A DNA stretch of 64,000 nucleotides from Rhizobacter sp. AJA081-3 (GCF_017795745.1 NZ_CP059067.1:4650001-4714000); one strand, 5' to 3'; shown: positions 9,920 to 20,414, numbered from the stretch's first letter. Numbers and translations: made by a program. Notes: generated from the sequence alone by a model not told the origin.

Positions 9920-11299
9920 TCAGGCGCGCTTGATCGCGAAGCCCGCCAGGTAGGCGTCGGGCTTCTCGGGGTCGAAGACCTTGCCCATGATCGTGAACTT
10001 CGGGTAAGCACCGTCGGGCACCTTCATGTCCAGCGACTTCATGACCTTCTTCGCGTCGGTGAGCAGGAACACCTTCTCGGCGATCTGCTTGTAGTTGACG
10101 TCGCCCTTCACGTAGCCCCAGCGCTTCATCTGCGTGAGCATCCACACCGCCATGCTCTGCCAGGGCATCGGGTCGAAGTCGGCGCGGTCGGGCACGTTCT
10201 TGACGTTGCCCAGCCCGTCGGCGAACTTGCCGGTGAGCACCTGCGCGATCACCGTCTCCGGCTGGTTCAGGTAGGCCTGCGGCGCGATCACCTTGGCGAT
10301 CAGCTCGCGGTTCTTCGCCTCGCGCGCCATTGCCGCGGAGGTCAGCACCGCGCGGTACAGCGCCGCGAAGGTGTTCGGGTTCTTCTGGATGAACTCGGTG
10401 CTGGTGCCGAAGGCGCAGCAGGGGTGGCCATTCCACAGCTCCTTGGTGAGCAGGTGGATGAAGCCGACCTCCTCGAACACGGCGCGCTGGTTGAACGGGT
10501 CGGGGCCTAGGAAGCCGTCGATGTTGCCGGCGCGTAGGTTGGCCACCATCTCCGGCGGCGGCACGACGCGGATCTGGATGTCGCGGTCCGGGTCGAGCCC
10601 GGCTTCCGCCACGTAGTAGCGCAGCAGGAAGTTGTGCATCGAGTACTCGAAGGGCACAGCGAACTTGAAGCCCTTCCAGTCCTTCGGATCGCGCTTGTCC
10701 TTGTGCTTGACCGAGAGCGTGATCGCCTGGCCGTTGGTGTTCTGGATGGTGGCCACGTTCATCGGCGTGGCATTGCTGCCCGCGCCCATCGAGATGGCCA
10801 GCGGCATGGGGCTGAGGAAGTGCGTGGCGTCGTACTCCTTGTTGAGCATCTTGTCGCGGATCAGCGCCCAGCCGGCGGTCTTCACCACCTCGACGTTCAA
10901 GCCCTGCTTCGAATAGAAGCCCAGCGGGTGCGCCATGATCAGCGGCGTGGCGCAGGTGATCGGGATGAAGCCGATCTTCAGGTCCTTCTTCTCGATCGCG
11001 CCGCCCTTCTCCTGCGCCATCGCCTGCAGGCTGGCCACCGGCAGCACGCTGGCGATGGCGGCCATTGCCGAGCCCTTGCCGACCGCACGCAGGAAGCGGC
11101 GGCGCACCGCGTCCTGCGGGAACAGCGCCTTGACCAGCGAGGCCTCGATGAACTCGTTGGAGTACAGCTCGAAGTCGGCCGTCTCGCTGCGCGCGCGCAA
11201 TTCCGCGGCGGCATGCTCGGCGCCCGAGCGGTGGCGGCCGCAGCTGCAGCCCATCATCAGGGGCCGGTCGGCGTCGTAGGGATCGAAGTGCTCGCTCAT
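9920..11299 (-). CDS. cynA: CmpA/NrtA-family periplasmic binding protein with N-terminal extension
   Basis: A 459-residue binding protein, the first gene of the cyanate operon. About 65 residues including a Cys-rich GCSCGRH motif (17-23) precede the twin-arginine signal RRRFLRAVGKG (66-76); the mature part begins around residue 96 (KKDLKIGFIPITCATP). NrtA/CmpA landmarks are GWALIRDKMLNKEYDATHF, the MSMGxGS-like ISMGAGSN, GFLGPDPFNQRAVF and the C-terminal YVKGDVNY. Substrate specificity among nitrate, bicarbonate and cyanate is hard to read from sequence, but cynS in the same operon favours cyanate. A GAGAGG ribosome site precedes the ATG. Confidence 0.88.
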   Translation of the reverse strand: MSEHFDPYDADRPLMMGCSCGRHRSGAEHAAAELRARSETADFELYSNEFIEASLVKALFPQDAVRRRFLRAVGKGSAMAAIASVLPVASLQAMAQEKGGAIEKKDLKIGFIPITCATPLIMAHPLGFYSKQGLNVEVVKTAGWALIRDKMLNKEYDATHFLSPMPLAISMGAGSNATPMNVATIQNTNGQAITLSVKHKDKRDPKDWKGFKFAVPFEYSMHNFLLRYYVAEAGLDPDRDIQIRVVPPPEMVANLRAGNIDGFLGPDPFNQRAVFEEVGFIHLLTKELWNGHPCCAFGTSTEFIQKNPNTFAALYRAVLTSAAMAREAKNRELIAKVIAPQAYLNQPETVIAQVLTGKFADGLGNVKNVPDRADFDPMPWQSMAVWMLTQMKRWGYVKGDVNYKQIAEKVFLLTDAKKVMKSLDMKVPDGAYPKFTIMGKVFDPEKPDAYLAGFAIKRA

Positions 11300-11350
11300 G
11301 GTGCAACCTCTCGTCGTGGCATGGGGGAATGCTAGGAACGAGAGGCCTTC

Positions 11351-11366
11351 TGCAACATCGAGGCCA
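11351..11366 (-). promoter_or_regulatory. Candidate sigma-54 promoter of the cyanate operon
   Basis: On the minus strand TGGCCTCGATGTTGCA carries the -24 GG and -12 TTGCA elements with exact sigma-54 spacing, two mismatches from TGGCAC-N5-TTGCA. Transcription would begin near 11340, about 40 bases before the binding-protein ATG. Nitrogen-controlled, NtrC-type activation would fit the operon's role. Confidence 0.5.
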
Positions 11367-11378
11367 GCGGGATTCGGC

Positions 11379-11396
11379 TGTAGGGCTGGCCCTACA
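11379..11396. promoter_or_regulatory. Perfect palindrome upstream of the cyanate operon
   Basis: TGTAGGGC and GCCCTACA are separated by two bases, 13 bases upstream of the candidate -24 element. It does not match the NtrC consensus; it could bind another activator or repressor, or act as a terminator for the kinase gene ending at 11420 on the same strand. Confidence 0.4.
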
Positions 11397-11419
11397 AGTG
11401 GCCGACCGGTCAGGCCACG

Positions 11420-13645
11420 CTACGGGCTGAGCGCCGTGCGGATGGCACGCGCGAGATCCACACGGCGATAGGGTTTGGGCAGCAGCATGACGCCCGGATC
11501 CAGCCGGCCGTGGTGCACGATGGCGTTCTCGGTGTAGCCGGAGGTGTAGAGCACGCGCAGCCCCGGTCGCAGCACGCGCGCGGCGTCGGCGAGCTGGCGG
11601 CCGGACATGCCGCCGGGCATCACCACGTCGGTGAACAGCAGGTCGATGCCGTCGTCGTTCTCGATGATGCCCAGGGCATCCGCCCCGCAAGGCGCTTCCA
11701 GCACGCGGTAGCCCAGCGCCCGCAGTTCGAGGCAGGCCAGCTGCCGCACCGGTTCGTCGTCTTCCACCACCAGCACCGTCTCCGAACCGCCGCGAACCGC
11801 CGGTTCCTCGGCTTTCGAATCCACGTGGGCCTGCTGCTCACCGTGGGCGCGCGGCAGGTACAGCTTGATGGTGGTGCCGTGGCCGCGCTCGGAGTAGACG
11901 CTGACGTGGCCGGCCGACTGCCTGGCGAACCCGTAGACCATCGCCAGCCCCAGGCCGGTGCCTCGCCCCTTCTCCTTGGTCGTGAAGAAGGGCTCGAACA
12001 CCCGCGCCAGGTGTTCCGGCGGGATGCCGACGCCGGTGTCCGAGACGGCCAGCATCACGTACTGGCCGGGCGCAACGTCCGGATGCTGCTCCGCGTAGCG
12101 CAGGTCCAGTGACGCATTGGCCGTCTCCAGCGTGAGCTTGCCGCCGGTGGGCATGGCGTCGCGGGCATTCAGGCACAGGTTGAGCAACGCGTTCTCGAGT
12201 TGCGCCGGATCGACCATCGCCGCCCACAGCCCGGCGGCGCGCACGAGCTCGATCTCGATGTGTTCGCCCAACGTGCGCCGCAGCATCGGATCCAGTGCGG
12301 CGACCCGCTGGTTGACGTCGATCACGCTCGGATCCAGCGGCTGCTTTCGCGCGAAGGCGAGCAGCTGCTGCGTCAGCGACGCGCCCCGCTGCGCGGCCGC
12401 GCCGATCATCTCGGCCAGCTGACGCCTGACCGGATCGTCGGCGCTCATCTCCGCGAGCAGGTCGGCATTGCCGAGCACCACGGTGAGCAGGTTGTTGAAA
12501 TCGTGCGCCACGCCGCCGGTGAGCTGGCCGATGGCCTCCATGCGCTGCGACTGCAGGAGTCGCGCGTTGAGGTCGGCGATGTCCTGGCGCTGTGTCTGCA
12601 GCGACTGCGCGGTCTGGTTCATCACGGTCATCAGGCTGCCCAGCTCGCCGCTGGGCAAGGGCGGCTCGATGCGTGCGGCCAGGTCGCCGGCGGCGAGCTG
12701 GCGCGCCATCGCGGTCATGCGCATGATCGGCCGGCGGATGGCGCGTTCGGTCAGCAGCCAGGCCGACAGGAACAGGCCGAAGGCCACGGCGGCAAGCAGC
12801 GCCGTGTCGCGCGCATAGCGGGCGTTCGCCCCCGCCACGATGGCGTCACGCGGCGCACCAGCCAGCACATGCACGCGCGTGCCGGCGATGCCCGAGGTGT
12901 CGGCACGTGCCCACTTGAAGACACCGCCGTCGAGCATGGCGACATCGGCCTGTGCCGCTCCCTTGGACTGCTCGGCGAACCGCCACAGCGGCGTGCCGGC
13001 GATCGATTCGCCCGGCTTGAAGCCAGCCTGCGCCGCCGGGGACGTCACCAGCACCTGGCCCTTGTCGTCGACGATCAGCAACTGCGCGCCCGGCACCACC
13101 GGGGCACCGACGGCCGCGGCCTTGGCGAGATCCAGCGAAGCCAGCAGCACGAAGCGCAACTCGCCTTTCGCCGTGCGCGCGGGGTAGGCCACCTGCATGA
13201 CCGCCAGGCCGGTGAGCCGGCCGAAGGTGGGCTCGAGCACCACGTCCCCGCGTGTCGCGAGCGCGCGGCGGAAGTAGTCGCGGTTGTTGAGGTCGAGCTC
13301 GCGGCCACTGCGCAGCGAGTCGCAGAACAGGCGGCCGTCGGGGCGGATCGTCAGGATGCCGGTGTACTGCGGATAGGCCTCTCGCACCTCGGACAGAAAG
13401 GCGGAGCAGGCGGCACGGTCGTCGGTGTCCAGGTCGCCGGCTCGTGCCAGGCCGAACTGCAGCTGGGCGGTACCGCGGATGCGCTGGTGCAGGTCCTCGG
13501 CCTTGTCCTGGGCCAGTTCGGCCAGGCGCCGCGCATCGCTGGCGATGACGACCTCGCGGTCCTTGATGAAGTTGGCCAGAACGAGCAGGGCCGGAATGGC
13601 TGTCGCGAGCAACGCGATCAACAGCAGCCTGGCACGGATGCTCAT
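11420..13645 (-). CDS. Hybrid sensor histidine kinase with dCACHE-like sensor and C-terminal receiver
   Basis: A 741-residue membrane kinase. A first membrane helix (about 7-26), a large periplasmic Cache-type sensor region (about 30-280), a second helix (about 283-300) and HAMP lead to the HisKA box GGVAHDFNNLL (His381), N box NALLNLCLNARDAM, G1 DTGVGI, G2 GTGLGLAMVYG and a receiver with Asp673 in LLFTDVVMPGG and Lys in LPKPYR. The start MSIRARLL was chosen at the first helix; the frame is open 23 codons upstream. It is divergent from a lone receiver protein 112 bases away, a likely phosphorelay partner. Confidence 0.9.
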   Translation of the reverse strand: MSIRARLLLIALLATAIPALLVLANFIKDREVVIASDARRLAELAQDKAEDLHQRIRGTAQLQFGLARAGDLDTDDRAACSAFLSEVREAYPQYTGILTIRPDGRLFCDSLRSGRELDLNNRDYFRRALATRGDVVLEPTFGRLTGLAVMQVAYPARTAKGELRFVLLASLDLAKAAAVGAPVVPGAQLLIVDDKGQVLVTSPAAQAGFKPGESIAGTPLWRFAEQSKGAAQADVAMLDGGVFKWARADTSGIAGTRVHVLAGAPRDAIVAGANARYARDTALLAAVAFGLFLSAWLLTERAIRRPIMRMTAMARQLAAGDLAARIEPPLPSGELGSLMTVMNQTAQSLQTQRQDIADLNARLLQSQRMEAIGQLTGGVAHDFNNLLTVVLGNADLLAEMSADDPVRRQLAEMIGAAAQRGASLTQQLLAFARKQPLDPSVIDVNQRVAALDPMLRRTLGEHIEIELVRAAGLWAAMVDPAQLENALLNLCLNARDAMPTGGKLTLETANASLDLRYAEQHPDVAPGQYVMLAVSDTGVGIPPEHLARVFEPFFTTKEKGRGTGLGLAMVYGFARQSAGHVSVYSERGHGTTIKLYLPRAHGEQQAHVDSKAEEPAVRGGSETVLVVEDDEPVRQLACLELRALGYRVLEAPCGADALGIIENDDGIDLLFTDVVMPGGMSGRQLADAARVLRPGLRVLYTSGYTENAIVHHGRLDPGVMLLPKPYRRVDLARAIRTALSP

Positions 13646-13757
13646 GGTGGGCCCCCTGTGGACACCGCTCGTCGCGCAGCGGACTGCTATGCTGAACGGT
13701 GCCCCCTTCCGCAACCATCATAAGGTCCGAAGTGCGCGGCCCATCGGGAGAAAAGGC

Positions 13758-14135
13758 ATGCCAGGCGGGAGGCTACTCATCCTCGACGACGATCCCACGG
13801 TCGGGCAGATCCTGCTGATGAGCGCGCAGGCGTCGGGCTTCGAGGCCAGGCTGTGCCTCGAAGTGCAGCCCTTCCTGGATGCCCTGGGCCCGTGGGCGCC
13901 GACCCACCTGGCCATCGACCTCACCCTGCCGGGAACGACCGGCATCGAGGTGCTGCGCCAAGTCGCCGCCGCGTGCCAGGCTCGCATCATCATCTGCAGC
14001 GGAGTCGGACCGGCCGAACTGGACGCCGCGCTGCGCGAGGCACGTTCGCTCGGGCTGTCAACGGCCGGCGTGCTGCCCAAGCCGTTTCGCCTGGCCGCCG
14101 TGCGCGAACTGCTCGCCGACCCCGGGGCAGGGTGA
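13758..14135 (+). CDS. Single-domain response regulator (receiver only)
   Basis: A 125-residue CheY-like receiver with no output domain. The acidic pocket LILDDDP (8-13), phospho-acceptor Asp54 in HLAIDLTLPG, switch Ser81 in IICSG and Lys108 in LPKPF are all present. A strong ribosome site (GGGAG) precedes the ATG at 13758. It is divergent from the hybrid kinase at 11420-13645 across a 112-base gap that must hold both promoters; the kinase's own receiver shares the LPKP motif. The protein may be a phosphate sink or a diffusible output of that kinase. Confidence 0.85.
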   Translation: MPGGRLLILDDDPTVGQILLMSAQASGFEARLCLEVQPFLDALGPWAPTHLAIDLTLPGTTGIEVLRQVAAACQARIIICSGVGPAELDAALREARSLGLSTAGVLPKPFRLAAVRELLADPGAG

Positions 14136-14166
14136 CCCGGGCGGCCCGCTTCGGCGGCTCAGACGC

Positions 14167-14634
14167 TCACTTCGCAGGCAGGCTGTACTCGGCCTTGAAC
14201 TCGGTGAAGTTATCGCCGAAGCTCGTCAGGCCCTTGCCCACCGAACTGGTGGTGCCGCTCACACCTTCCCACCGCCCGGTGCCGGCAGTGAAGCGGCCGG
14301 TGCCGGACTGCGTGTTGCGCTCGGCCGACTGGCGCTCGGTGCGGCCCTCGCCTTCCTGCACCAGCGTGGATCCATCCTGGAAGGTGTAGACGATCTTCGT
14401 GCGGTAGGTCTGCACATTGCCTTCGATCGAGGTGACCTTGCCCTCGATGCGGAAGGGCACGACCTCGCCGTCCTTGAACATCGCCAGGCCGCGCCGCGCG
14501 AACTCGCCGGTGCTCTGGTCCATGCGGGTGACGTAGCTGGTGGCCGTCCAGGCCATCTCGGCGGCGTGGGCGGCCTGCGCAGCCAAACCGAAGGCCGCGA
14601 CGGCGGCAGCGACGGCAATTCGGCGGAAGCTCAT
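14167..14634 (-). CDS. Secreted protein of unknown function
   Basis: A 155-residue protein with a clear Sec signal peptide (residues 1-24, cleavage after AHA). The mature part is predicted all-beta, with alternating hydrophobic strands and the motifs SGTGRFTAGTGRWEGVSG and TEFKAEYSLPAK at the end; such GTGRFTGGTGxxxG patterns occur in small secreted beta-barrel (lipocalin/allene-oxide-cyclase-like) proteins. I do not recognise a specific family. It stands alone between two signalling modules, about 30 bases from the convergent receiver gene. Confidence 0.7.
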   Translation of the reverse strand: MSFRRIAVAAAVAAFGLAAQAAHAAEMAWTATSYVTRMDQSTGEFARRGLAMFKDGEVVPFRIEGKVTSIEGNVQTYRTKIVYTFQDGSTLVQEGEGRTERQSAERNTQSGTGRFTAGTGRWEGVSGTTSSVGKGLTSFGDNFTEFKAEYSLPAK

Positions 14635-14751
14635 GCAATGCTCCTGGAGTGAAGAGGTCAGGCCTCCATCTTCAGGGCATTGGCCGGGCCTTCAAGTGCG
14701 GGGGCAGACCGCCCGTTGAGCTGCCTCAAACGCTGCGCTCGCTCCGGCGGC

Positions 14752-15387
14752 TCAGACGATCTCCTGCCTCACCGCGTAGAGCGCCAGCTCGACGTCGTTG
14801 CGCACGCCGGTCTTCTCGAGGATGCGCGCGCGGTAGGTGCTCACCGTGTTGGCGGCCAGCACCAGCTGCTCGGCGATCTCGCCGACGCTGCGGCCGGCGG
14901 CGAGCAGGCGGAACACCTGGTACTCGCGGTGCGACAGTCGCTCGTGCAGCGGCGTGTCGTCGTGCGCGCCGCCGCCCACCGCGCCGGCGAGTTGCTCGGC
15001 CACGTTCGGCGTGATGAACAGGCGCCCGCCCGCCACGCGGCGGATCGCCTCGGTCATCTGCTCGGCATCGGCGCTCTTGTTCAGGTAGCCGGCGGCGCCG
15101 AGCTTGAGGCTGCGCACCGCGTACTGGCGGTCGGGGTAGGTGGACAGCATCAGCACCGGCAGCTTCGGGAACTCGGCCTTGAGCTGCTTGAGCACGTCCA
15201 GCCCGTCGCGTTGCGGCATGGCGATGTCCATCAGCACCACGTCGATGCCGCCGGCGCGCACGCGCGCGATCGCCTCCGGGCCGCTGGCCGCCTCGCCCGC
15301 CAGCGCCAGGTCGCTCGCGTCGGCGAGGATCTGCTTGATGCCCTGGCGGACGATCTGGTGGTCGTCGCAGATCAGCACGCGAATCAT
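14752..15387 (-). CDS. NarL/FixJ-family response regulator
   Basis: A 211-residue DNA-binding regulator: receiver with Asp8-Asp9, phospho-acceptor Asp54 in VVLMDIAMPQ and Lys104 in YLNKSADA, then a LuxR-type helix-turn-helix (about 150-205) with LSHREYQVFRLLAAGRS and NTVSTYRARI. The ATG overlaps the stop of the upstream kinase gene (ATGA), so the two are translationally coupled and almost certainly a cognate pair. Target genes are unknown; the kinase gene starts 71 bases after URC4 on the same strand, so URC genes are candidates. Confidence 0.93.
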   Translation of the reverse strand: MIRVLICDDHQIVRQGIKQILADASDLALAGEAASGPEAIARVRAGGIDVVLMDIAMPQRDGLDVLKQLKAEFPKLPVLMLSTYPDRQYAVRSLKLGAAGYLNKSADAEQMTEAIRRVAGGRLFITPNVAEQLAGAVGGGAHDDTPLHERLSHREYQVFRLLAAGRSVGEIAEQLVLAANTVSTYRARILEKTGVRNDVELALYAVRQEIV

Positions 15388-16484
15388 GCGAATGCTTCCG
15401 GAAGCGGCATCACCAGCCGCACGCGCGTGCCGAGCCCGGGCGAGCTGTCGATCGTCAGCTTGCCGCCGAACTGCGCTGCACGTTCGCGCATGCCCATCAC
15501 GCCGTAGCTGCGCGCAGCGTTCAGCGCCTGCGGCTCGGCGCCCACACCGTCGTCGCGCACGTCGAGATAGAGCACCGGCTGCGGCGGGTCGTCCACCGCG
15601 ATGCGGATCTGCACGCGCTTCGCCTGGGCGTGCCGGGCCACGTTGGAGAGCACCTCCTGGAAGATGCGGAACACGGCGATCGCCAGCGCCCCGTCGGGCG
15701 GCTGCACGCCGGCGGCGACGTGCAGCTGCAGCTCGCTGTCGAGTTCGGCGCTGTCGATGAACTCCTGCGCCTGCCACTCCAGCGCCGCCCACAGGCCCTG
15801 GTGGTCGAGGATGCTCGGGCGCAGGTCGGTGATGATGCGGCCGACGTTGTCGACCGCGGTGTCGATCATGCGGCCCATGCCCAGGCACTTGCCGGCCAGC
15901 TCCTCGCGTTCGGCCACGCGCCGGGCGAGCCAGTGCACGTCCATTTTCAGCGCGACCAGCAGCGAGCCGAGCTCGTCGTGGATCTCGCGCGCGATGCGCG
16001 TTCGCTCGGCCTCGCGCACCGACTCCTGGTGCTGCGCCAGCTCGCGCACGCGCTGCAGCTCCTGTGCGCGACGCCGCTCGCTGATGTCGAGGAAGGTGAC
16101 CACCGCGCCCTGCACCTGGCCGTGCTCGACGATCGGATGGCTGGAGTACTCGGCGTAGAAGGCCGAGCCGTCGGCGCGCCACAGCACCTCGTCGTCGATG
16201 CGGCAGGGCAGGCCCTGGCGGAAGGCATTGAAGATCGGACAGTCGCACTCGGGGTAGTGGCGCCCGTCGGCATGCGTGTGGTGGATCAGCACATGCATGT
16301 TGCGGCCGATGATCTGCTCGGCCGGCCAGCCCAGCTGCCGCGCTGCGCTGCGGTTGACGAAGACGCAGCAGCCGGCCATGTCGATGCCGAAGATGCCTTC
16401 GCCGGTGGATTCGAGCAGCAGCGCGAGGCGGTCGCGCCAGACGTCGGCAACGCGGCCCTGTTCGGAGGCATGCAAGGGGGTCAT
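15384..16484 (-). CDS. Cytosolic PAS-domain histidine kinase, NarX/DegS type (HisKA_3)
   Basis: A 366-residue soluble kinase: one PAS domain (about 20-135, GIFGIDMAGCCVFVNRSA to VTFLDISERRRA), dimerisation/phosphoacceptor helix RIAREIHDELGSLL (His169) and a HATPase_c domain with N box FRIFQEVLSNVARHA, DVRDDGVGA and YGVMGMRERA. The PAS domain holds an unusual Cys/His-rich insert (CDCPIF at about 80-85, preceded by HHTHADGRHYPE) that could bind a metal or haem. No membrane segment. The start MTPLHASE gives a complete PAS domain; the longer open frame is a shadow of URC4. It overlaps the regulator gene by 4 bases. Confidence 0.9.
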   Translation of the reverse strand: MTPLHASEQGRVADVWRDRLALLLESTGEGIFGIDMAGCCVFVNRSAARQLGWPAEQIIGRNMHVLIHHTHADGRHYPECDCPIFNAFRQGLPCRIDDEVLWRADGSAFYAEYSSHPIVEHGQVQGAVVTFLDISERRRAQELQRVRELAQHQESVREAERTRIAREIHDELGSLLVALKMDVHWLARRVAEREELAGKCLGMGRMIDTAVDNVGRIITDLRPSILDHQGLWAALEWQAQEFIDSAELDSELQLHVAAGVQPPDGALAIAVFRIFQEVLSNVARHAQAKRVQIRIAVDDPPQPVLYLDVRDDGVGAEPQALNAARSYGVMGMRERAAQFGGKLTIDSSPGLGTRVRLVMPLPEAFA

Positions 16485-16555
16485 GGTGACCACAGTGGTG
16501 CAAGCGCCATGCCCGTGCGCGCGCACCACCGCGAGGCGCGGCGCACCGCGCCGGC

Positions 16556-17813
16556 TCAGAACACCGTGCCGTCGCTCTCGATGGCCACCGGCGGCGCGCC
16601 GCCGGGCCGGCGCTCGGCGGCGATCTGCCGGCCCGCCGCCCAGCTGCCGCCCTCCAGGATGCAGGCCAGCGGCAGCGCCGGCGCGCCCAGCGCCTCGCGC
16701 ACCCGCGGCGCCAGCTCGTCGAGCAGCGTCACCGTCAGCGCGCGCCATTCGATCACCCAGGGCTCCGAAGGCAGCCGCGGCCGCGCGGCGAAGGTGGCGT
16801 CGCGCGGCACGATCACGCCGGCGTCGATGAGCAGGCCGCCGTTGCGGTACTCGGGCAGGCCGGTCAGCTCGTCGAGCCCGCCGACCTGCACGCCGGCCCA
16901 TTCAAAGGGCTCGAGCAGCGAGTAGCTCAGCCACTGGCTGAGCTTGTGGAAGGGTACCCAGCCGGCGCTCGCACCTTCGCCACCGGCCGCCGGATGCGGC
17001 CAGGCGTCGCCCACCGGAACGCCTTCGAACACCTGGCCGCTCGGCCAGATGCCGCTGAAGGCGTCGAGCAGCGCGCCGAGGATGCGCGAGGCCTGCACAT
17101 GGTGGTGCAGCGGCGCGGGCTGCGGGTGGTGGTGGTTCAGCCGCGGCGCGTGCGGGTGGTGGGTGAGCGTGTCGAACAGGTGGCCGGGCTGGCCGATCGA
17201 GGTGAAGGTCTGCGGCTGCGCGCGCAGCGCCTCGCCGAGCCTGCGCATCAGCGCGGCGCGGCCCTCCAGCCCGACCAGCGGGTTGTCGGCGCGCACCTGG
17301 AAGATCTCGGCCAGCGCCGCCGCGTCCTGCTTGAGAAGCGCCGCCGCATCGACGCGGTACGGGTCTCCCAGGTCCGACGAGAAGCGCCCGGCCAGGAAGG
17401 CGCGGAAACTCGCCACGCCCAGGCCCTCGCTGCGGCTGAAGGACTGGCCACTTTCGGCCTCGCGGTAGCGCCAGTCGGCGCCGGCACCGGCGTCGAGCAG
17501 CACGCTGACCAGCGTGAGGTCGATGCGTGCGCGCGCCACCGCGATGTGGCTGCGGCCGGCGAGCTTCGCGTCGAGCTCGCCCTTGCGATCGACGCCGCCG
17601 GCCTCGAAATGCCGCCAGCGGCTGTGGTACGGGATCTTCAGCTCGGGGAAGCGCGAGCGGGTCAGCGCGGCGATGCGCTGCGCGACGGCCTCGAGCTTCG
17701 AGCGGTCGAGCGTAAAGTGTTCCGAGCCGCCCGCGGCCACGAAGTCGGCGATGGCCCTGCAGCGCGCGCGGATGGTCGCCGGATCGCGCAGCGTGCGGAC
17801 GGCGGCATCCACC

Positions 17814-17821
<8 letters not shown>
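16556..17821 (-). CDS. URC4 homologue (DUF1688), uracil catabolism protein
   Basis: A 421-residue cytosolic protein of the DUF1688 family, the bacterial counterpart of URC4 from the yeast URC uracil-degradation pathway. Characteristic stretches are RSKLEAVAQRIA, KIPYHSRWRHFEAGG, the SQSFSRSEGLGVASF-like GQSFSRSEGLGVASF, GQPGHLFDTL, PFHKLSQWLSYSLLEP and GLPEYRNGGLLID. Its biochemical step is not established. It overlaps the URC1 homologue by 8 bases when the TTG at 17821 is used; a GTG at 17812 is an alternative that removes the overlap. The His-rich segment around residues 220-245 is unusual and may bind metal. Confidence 0.88.
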
Positions 17822-19076
<1,255 letters not shown>

Positions 19077-19176
19077 GCGTGCGTGACTCCAGTGCGTGAT
19101 GTGCAGCATAGCGCCGCGCCGACCGCGCGGCACACTGCGGGCGCAGAATGCGCCGGCACCGAAACGGAACCTCGAC

Positions 19177-19599
19177 GTGACATCTTCCCTTCCCCCCTTG
19201 CCGTGGGACCAGCTCGCTCAGGCGGCGCGCGCTGCCCGCGAACGCGCCTACGCCCCTTATTCGGATTTCGCTGTCGGCGCCGCGCTGCTCGACGAGCAGG
19301 GCCGCATCCACGCCGGCTGCAACGTCGAGAACGCGGCCTATCCGCAGGGCCTGTGCGCCGAGGCGGTGGCGCTGGGCCAGCTGGTGCTCTCCGGCGGCAC
19401 GCGCGTGCTCGCCGCGCTGGTGGTGGGCGAAGCTGCACAGCCGGTCACGCCGTGCGGCGGCTGCCGCCAGAAGTTGCGCGAGTTCGCCGCGGACGACACG
19501 CCGGTGTGGTCGGCCGATCTGCAGGACATCACTGCGCGCCACACGCTGGGGGCGCTGCTGCCGGCCAGTTTCGGGCCCGATCATCTGGGTAAGGCATGA
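19177..19599 (+). CDS. cdd: Cytidine deaminase
   Basis: A 140-residue homotetrameric-type cytidine deaminase converting (deoxy)cytidine to (deoxy)uridine. The zinc site is intact: Cys60-Ala-Glu62 in GLCAEAVAL and Cys93/Cys96 in PCGGC. The substrate loop NVENAAYPQG is also present. I place the start at GTG 19177 because the preceding sequence is the divergent promoter region with URC1; an upstream in-frame ATG at 19096 would add 27 unconserved residues. The stop overlaps the start of the phosphorylase gene by 4 bases. Confidence 0.93.
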   Translation: MTSSLPPLPWDQLAQAARAARERAYAPYSDFAVGAALLDEQGRIHAGCNVENAAYPQGLCAEAVALGQLVLSGGTRVLAALVVGEAAQPVTPCGGCRQKLREFAADDTPVWSADLQDITARHTLGALLPASFGPDHLGKA

Positions 19600-20414
19600 G
19601 CACGCAGAGCCACGAAGTCGTCGACCGCTGCGCGGCATTGCTCCTGGCCGAAGGCCGGCGCCCGAAGATCGCCGTGCTGCTAGGTTCGGGCTGGGGCCCG
19701 CTGGCCGAAAGGGTGCAGGACCCGCTGCGCCTGCCCTATGCCCACCTGCCCGGCTTCCCGGAGGCCGGCGTCGAAGGCCACGCGGGCCAGATGGTGATCG
19801 GGCGCATCGGCACGCACGAAGTCGCCGTGCTGGCCGGGCGCCGCCACGCCTACGAGGACGGCGACTCGGCGGCGATGAAGGGCGCCATCGCCGCCCTGGC
19901 CGCCTGCGGCGTCGAGGTGCTGGTGCAGACCAACGCGGCCGGCAGCCTGGACGCCGCCATGCGCCCCGGCGAACTGATGATGGTGGCCGACCACCTGAAC
20001 CTCGTGCAGCACTCGCCGCTGGTCGGCGAGACCGGCACGAAACGATTCGTCGACATGCGACATGCCTACGACCCGTCGCTGCGCGCGCAGGCACGCACCA
20101 CTGCCGCGCGCCTGGGCGCGACGCTGCACGAAGGCGTTTACGCCTGGGTGATGGGTCCGCAGTTCGAGACGCCGGCCGAGATCCGCATGTTGCAGCGCCT
20201 GGGCGCACAGGCCGTGGGCATGAGCACGGTGCCCGAGACCATCCTCGCGCGGCATGCCGGGCTGCGCGTGCTGGCGATCTCGATGTTCACCAACATGGGC
20301 TGCGGGCTGCAGGCCGAAACGCTCAGCCACGCCAACACGCTGGGGGTGGCGCAGGCCGCCTCGGTGACGGCGGTACCGCTGCTCGAGGCGATGATCGCCG
20401 ACCTGGAGGTCTGA
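19596..20414 (+). CDS. Purine nucleoside phosphorylase (trimeric PNP family)
   Basis: A 272-residue trimeric-type PNP: phosphate loop VLLGSGWGPLAE near residue 28, LAGRRHAYEDGD, TNAAGSLDAAMRPGELMMVADHLNL, the PNP signature region GPQFETPAEIRMLQRLGAQAVGMST (in part) and the base-contacting Asn in SMFTNMGCG. It releases ribose-1-phosphate from purine nucleosides (guanosine/inosine, possibly xanthosine). It overlaps cdd by 4 bases and abuts deoC, forming a cdd-pnp-deoC nucleoside salvage operon. Confidence 0.92.
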   Translation: MSTQSHEVVDRCAALLLAEGRRPKIAVLLGSGWGPLAERVQDPLRLPYAHLPGFPEAGVEGHAGQMVIGRIGTHEVAVLAGRRHAYEDGDSAAMKGAIAALAACGVEVLVQTNAAGSLDAAMRPGELMMVADHLNLVQHSPLVGETGTKRFVDMRHAYDPSLRAQARTTAARLGATLHEGVYAWVMGPQFETPAEIRMLQRLGAQAVGMSTVPETILARHAGLRVLAISMFTNMGCGLQAETLSHANTLGVAQAASVTAVPLLEAMIADLEV

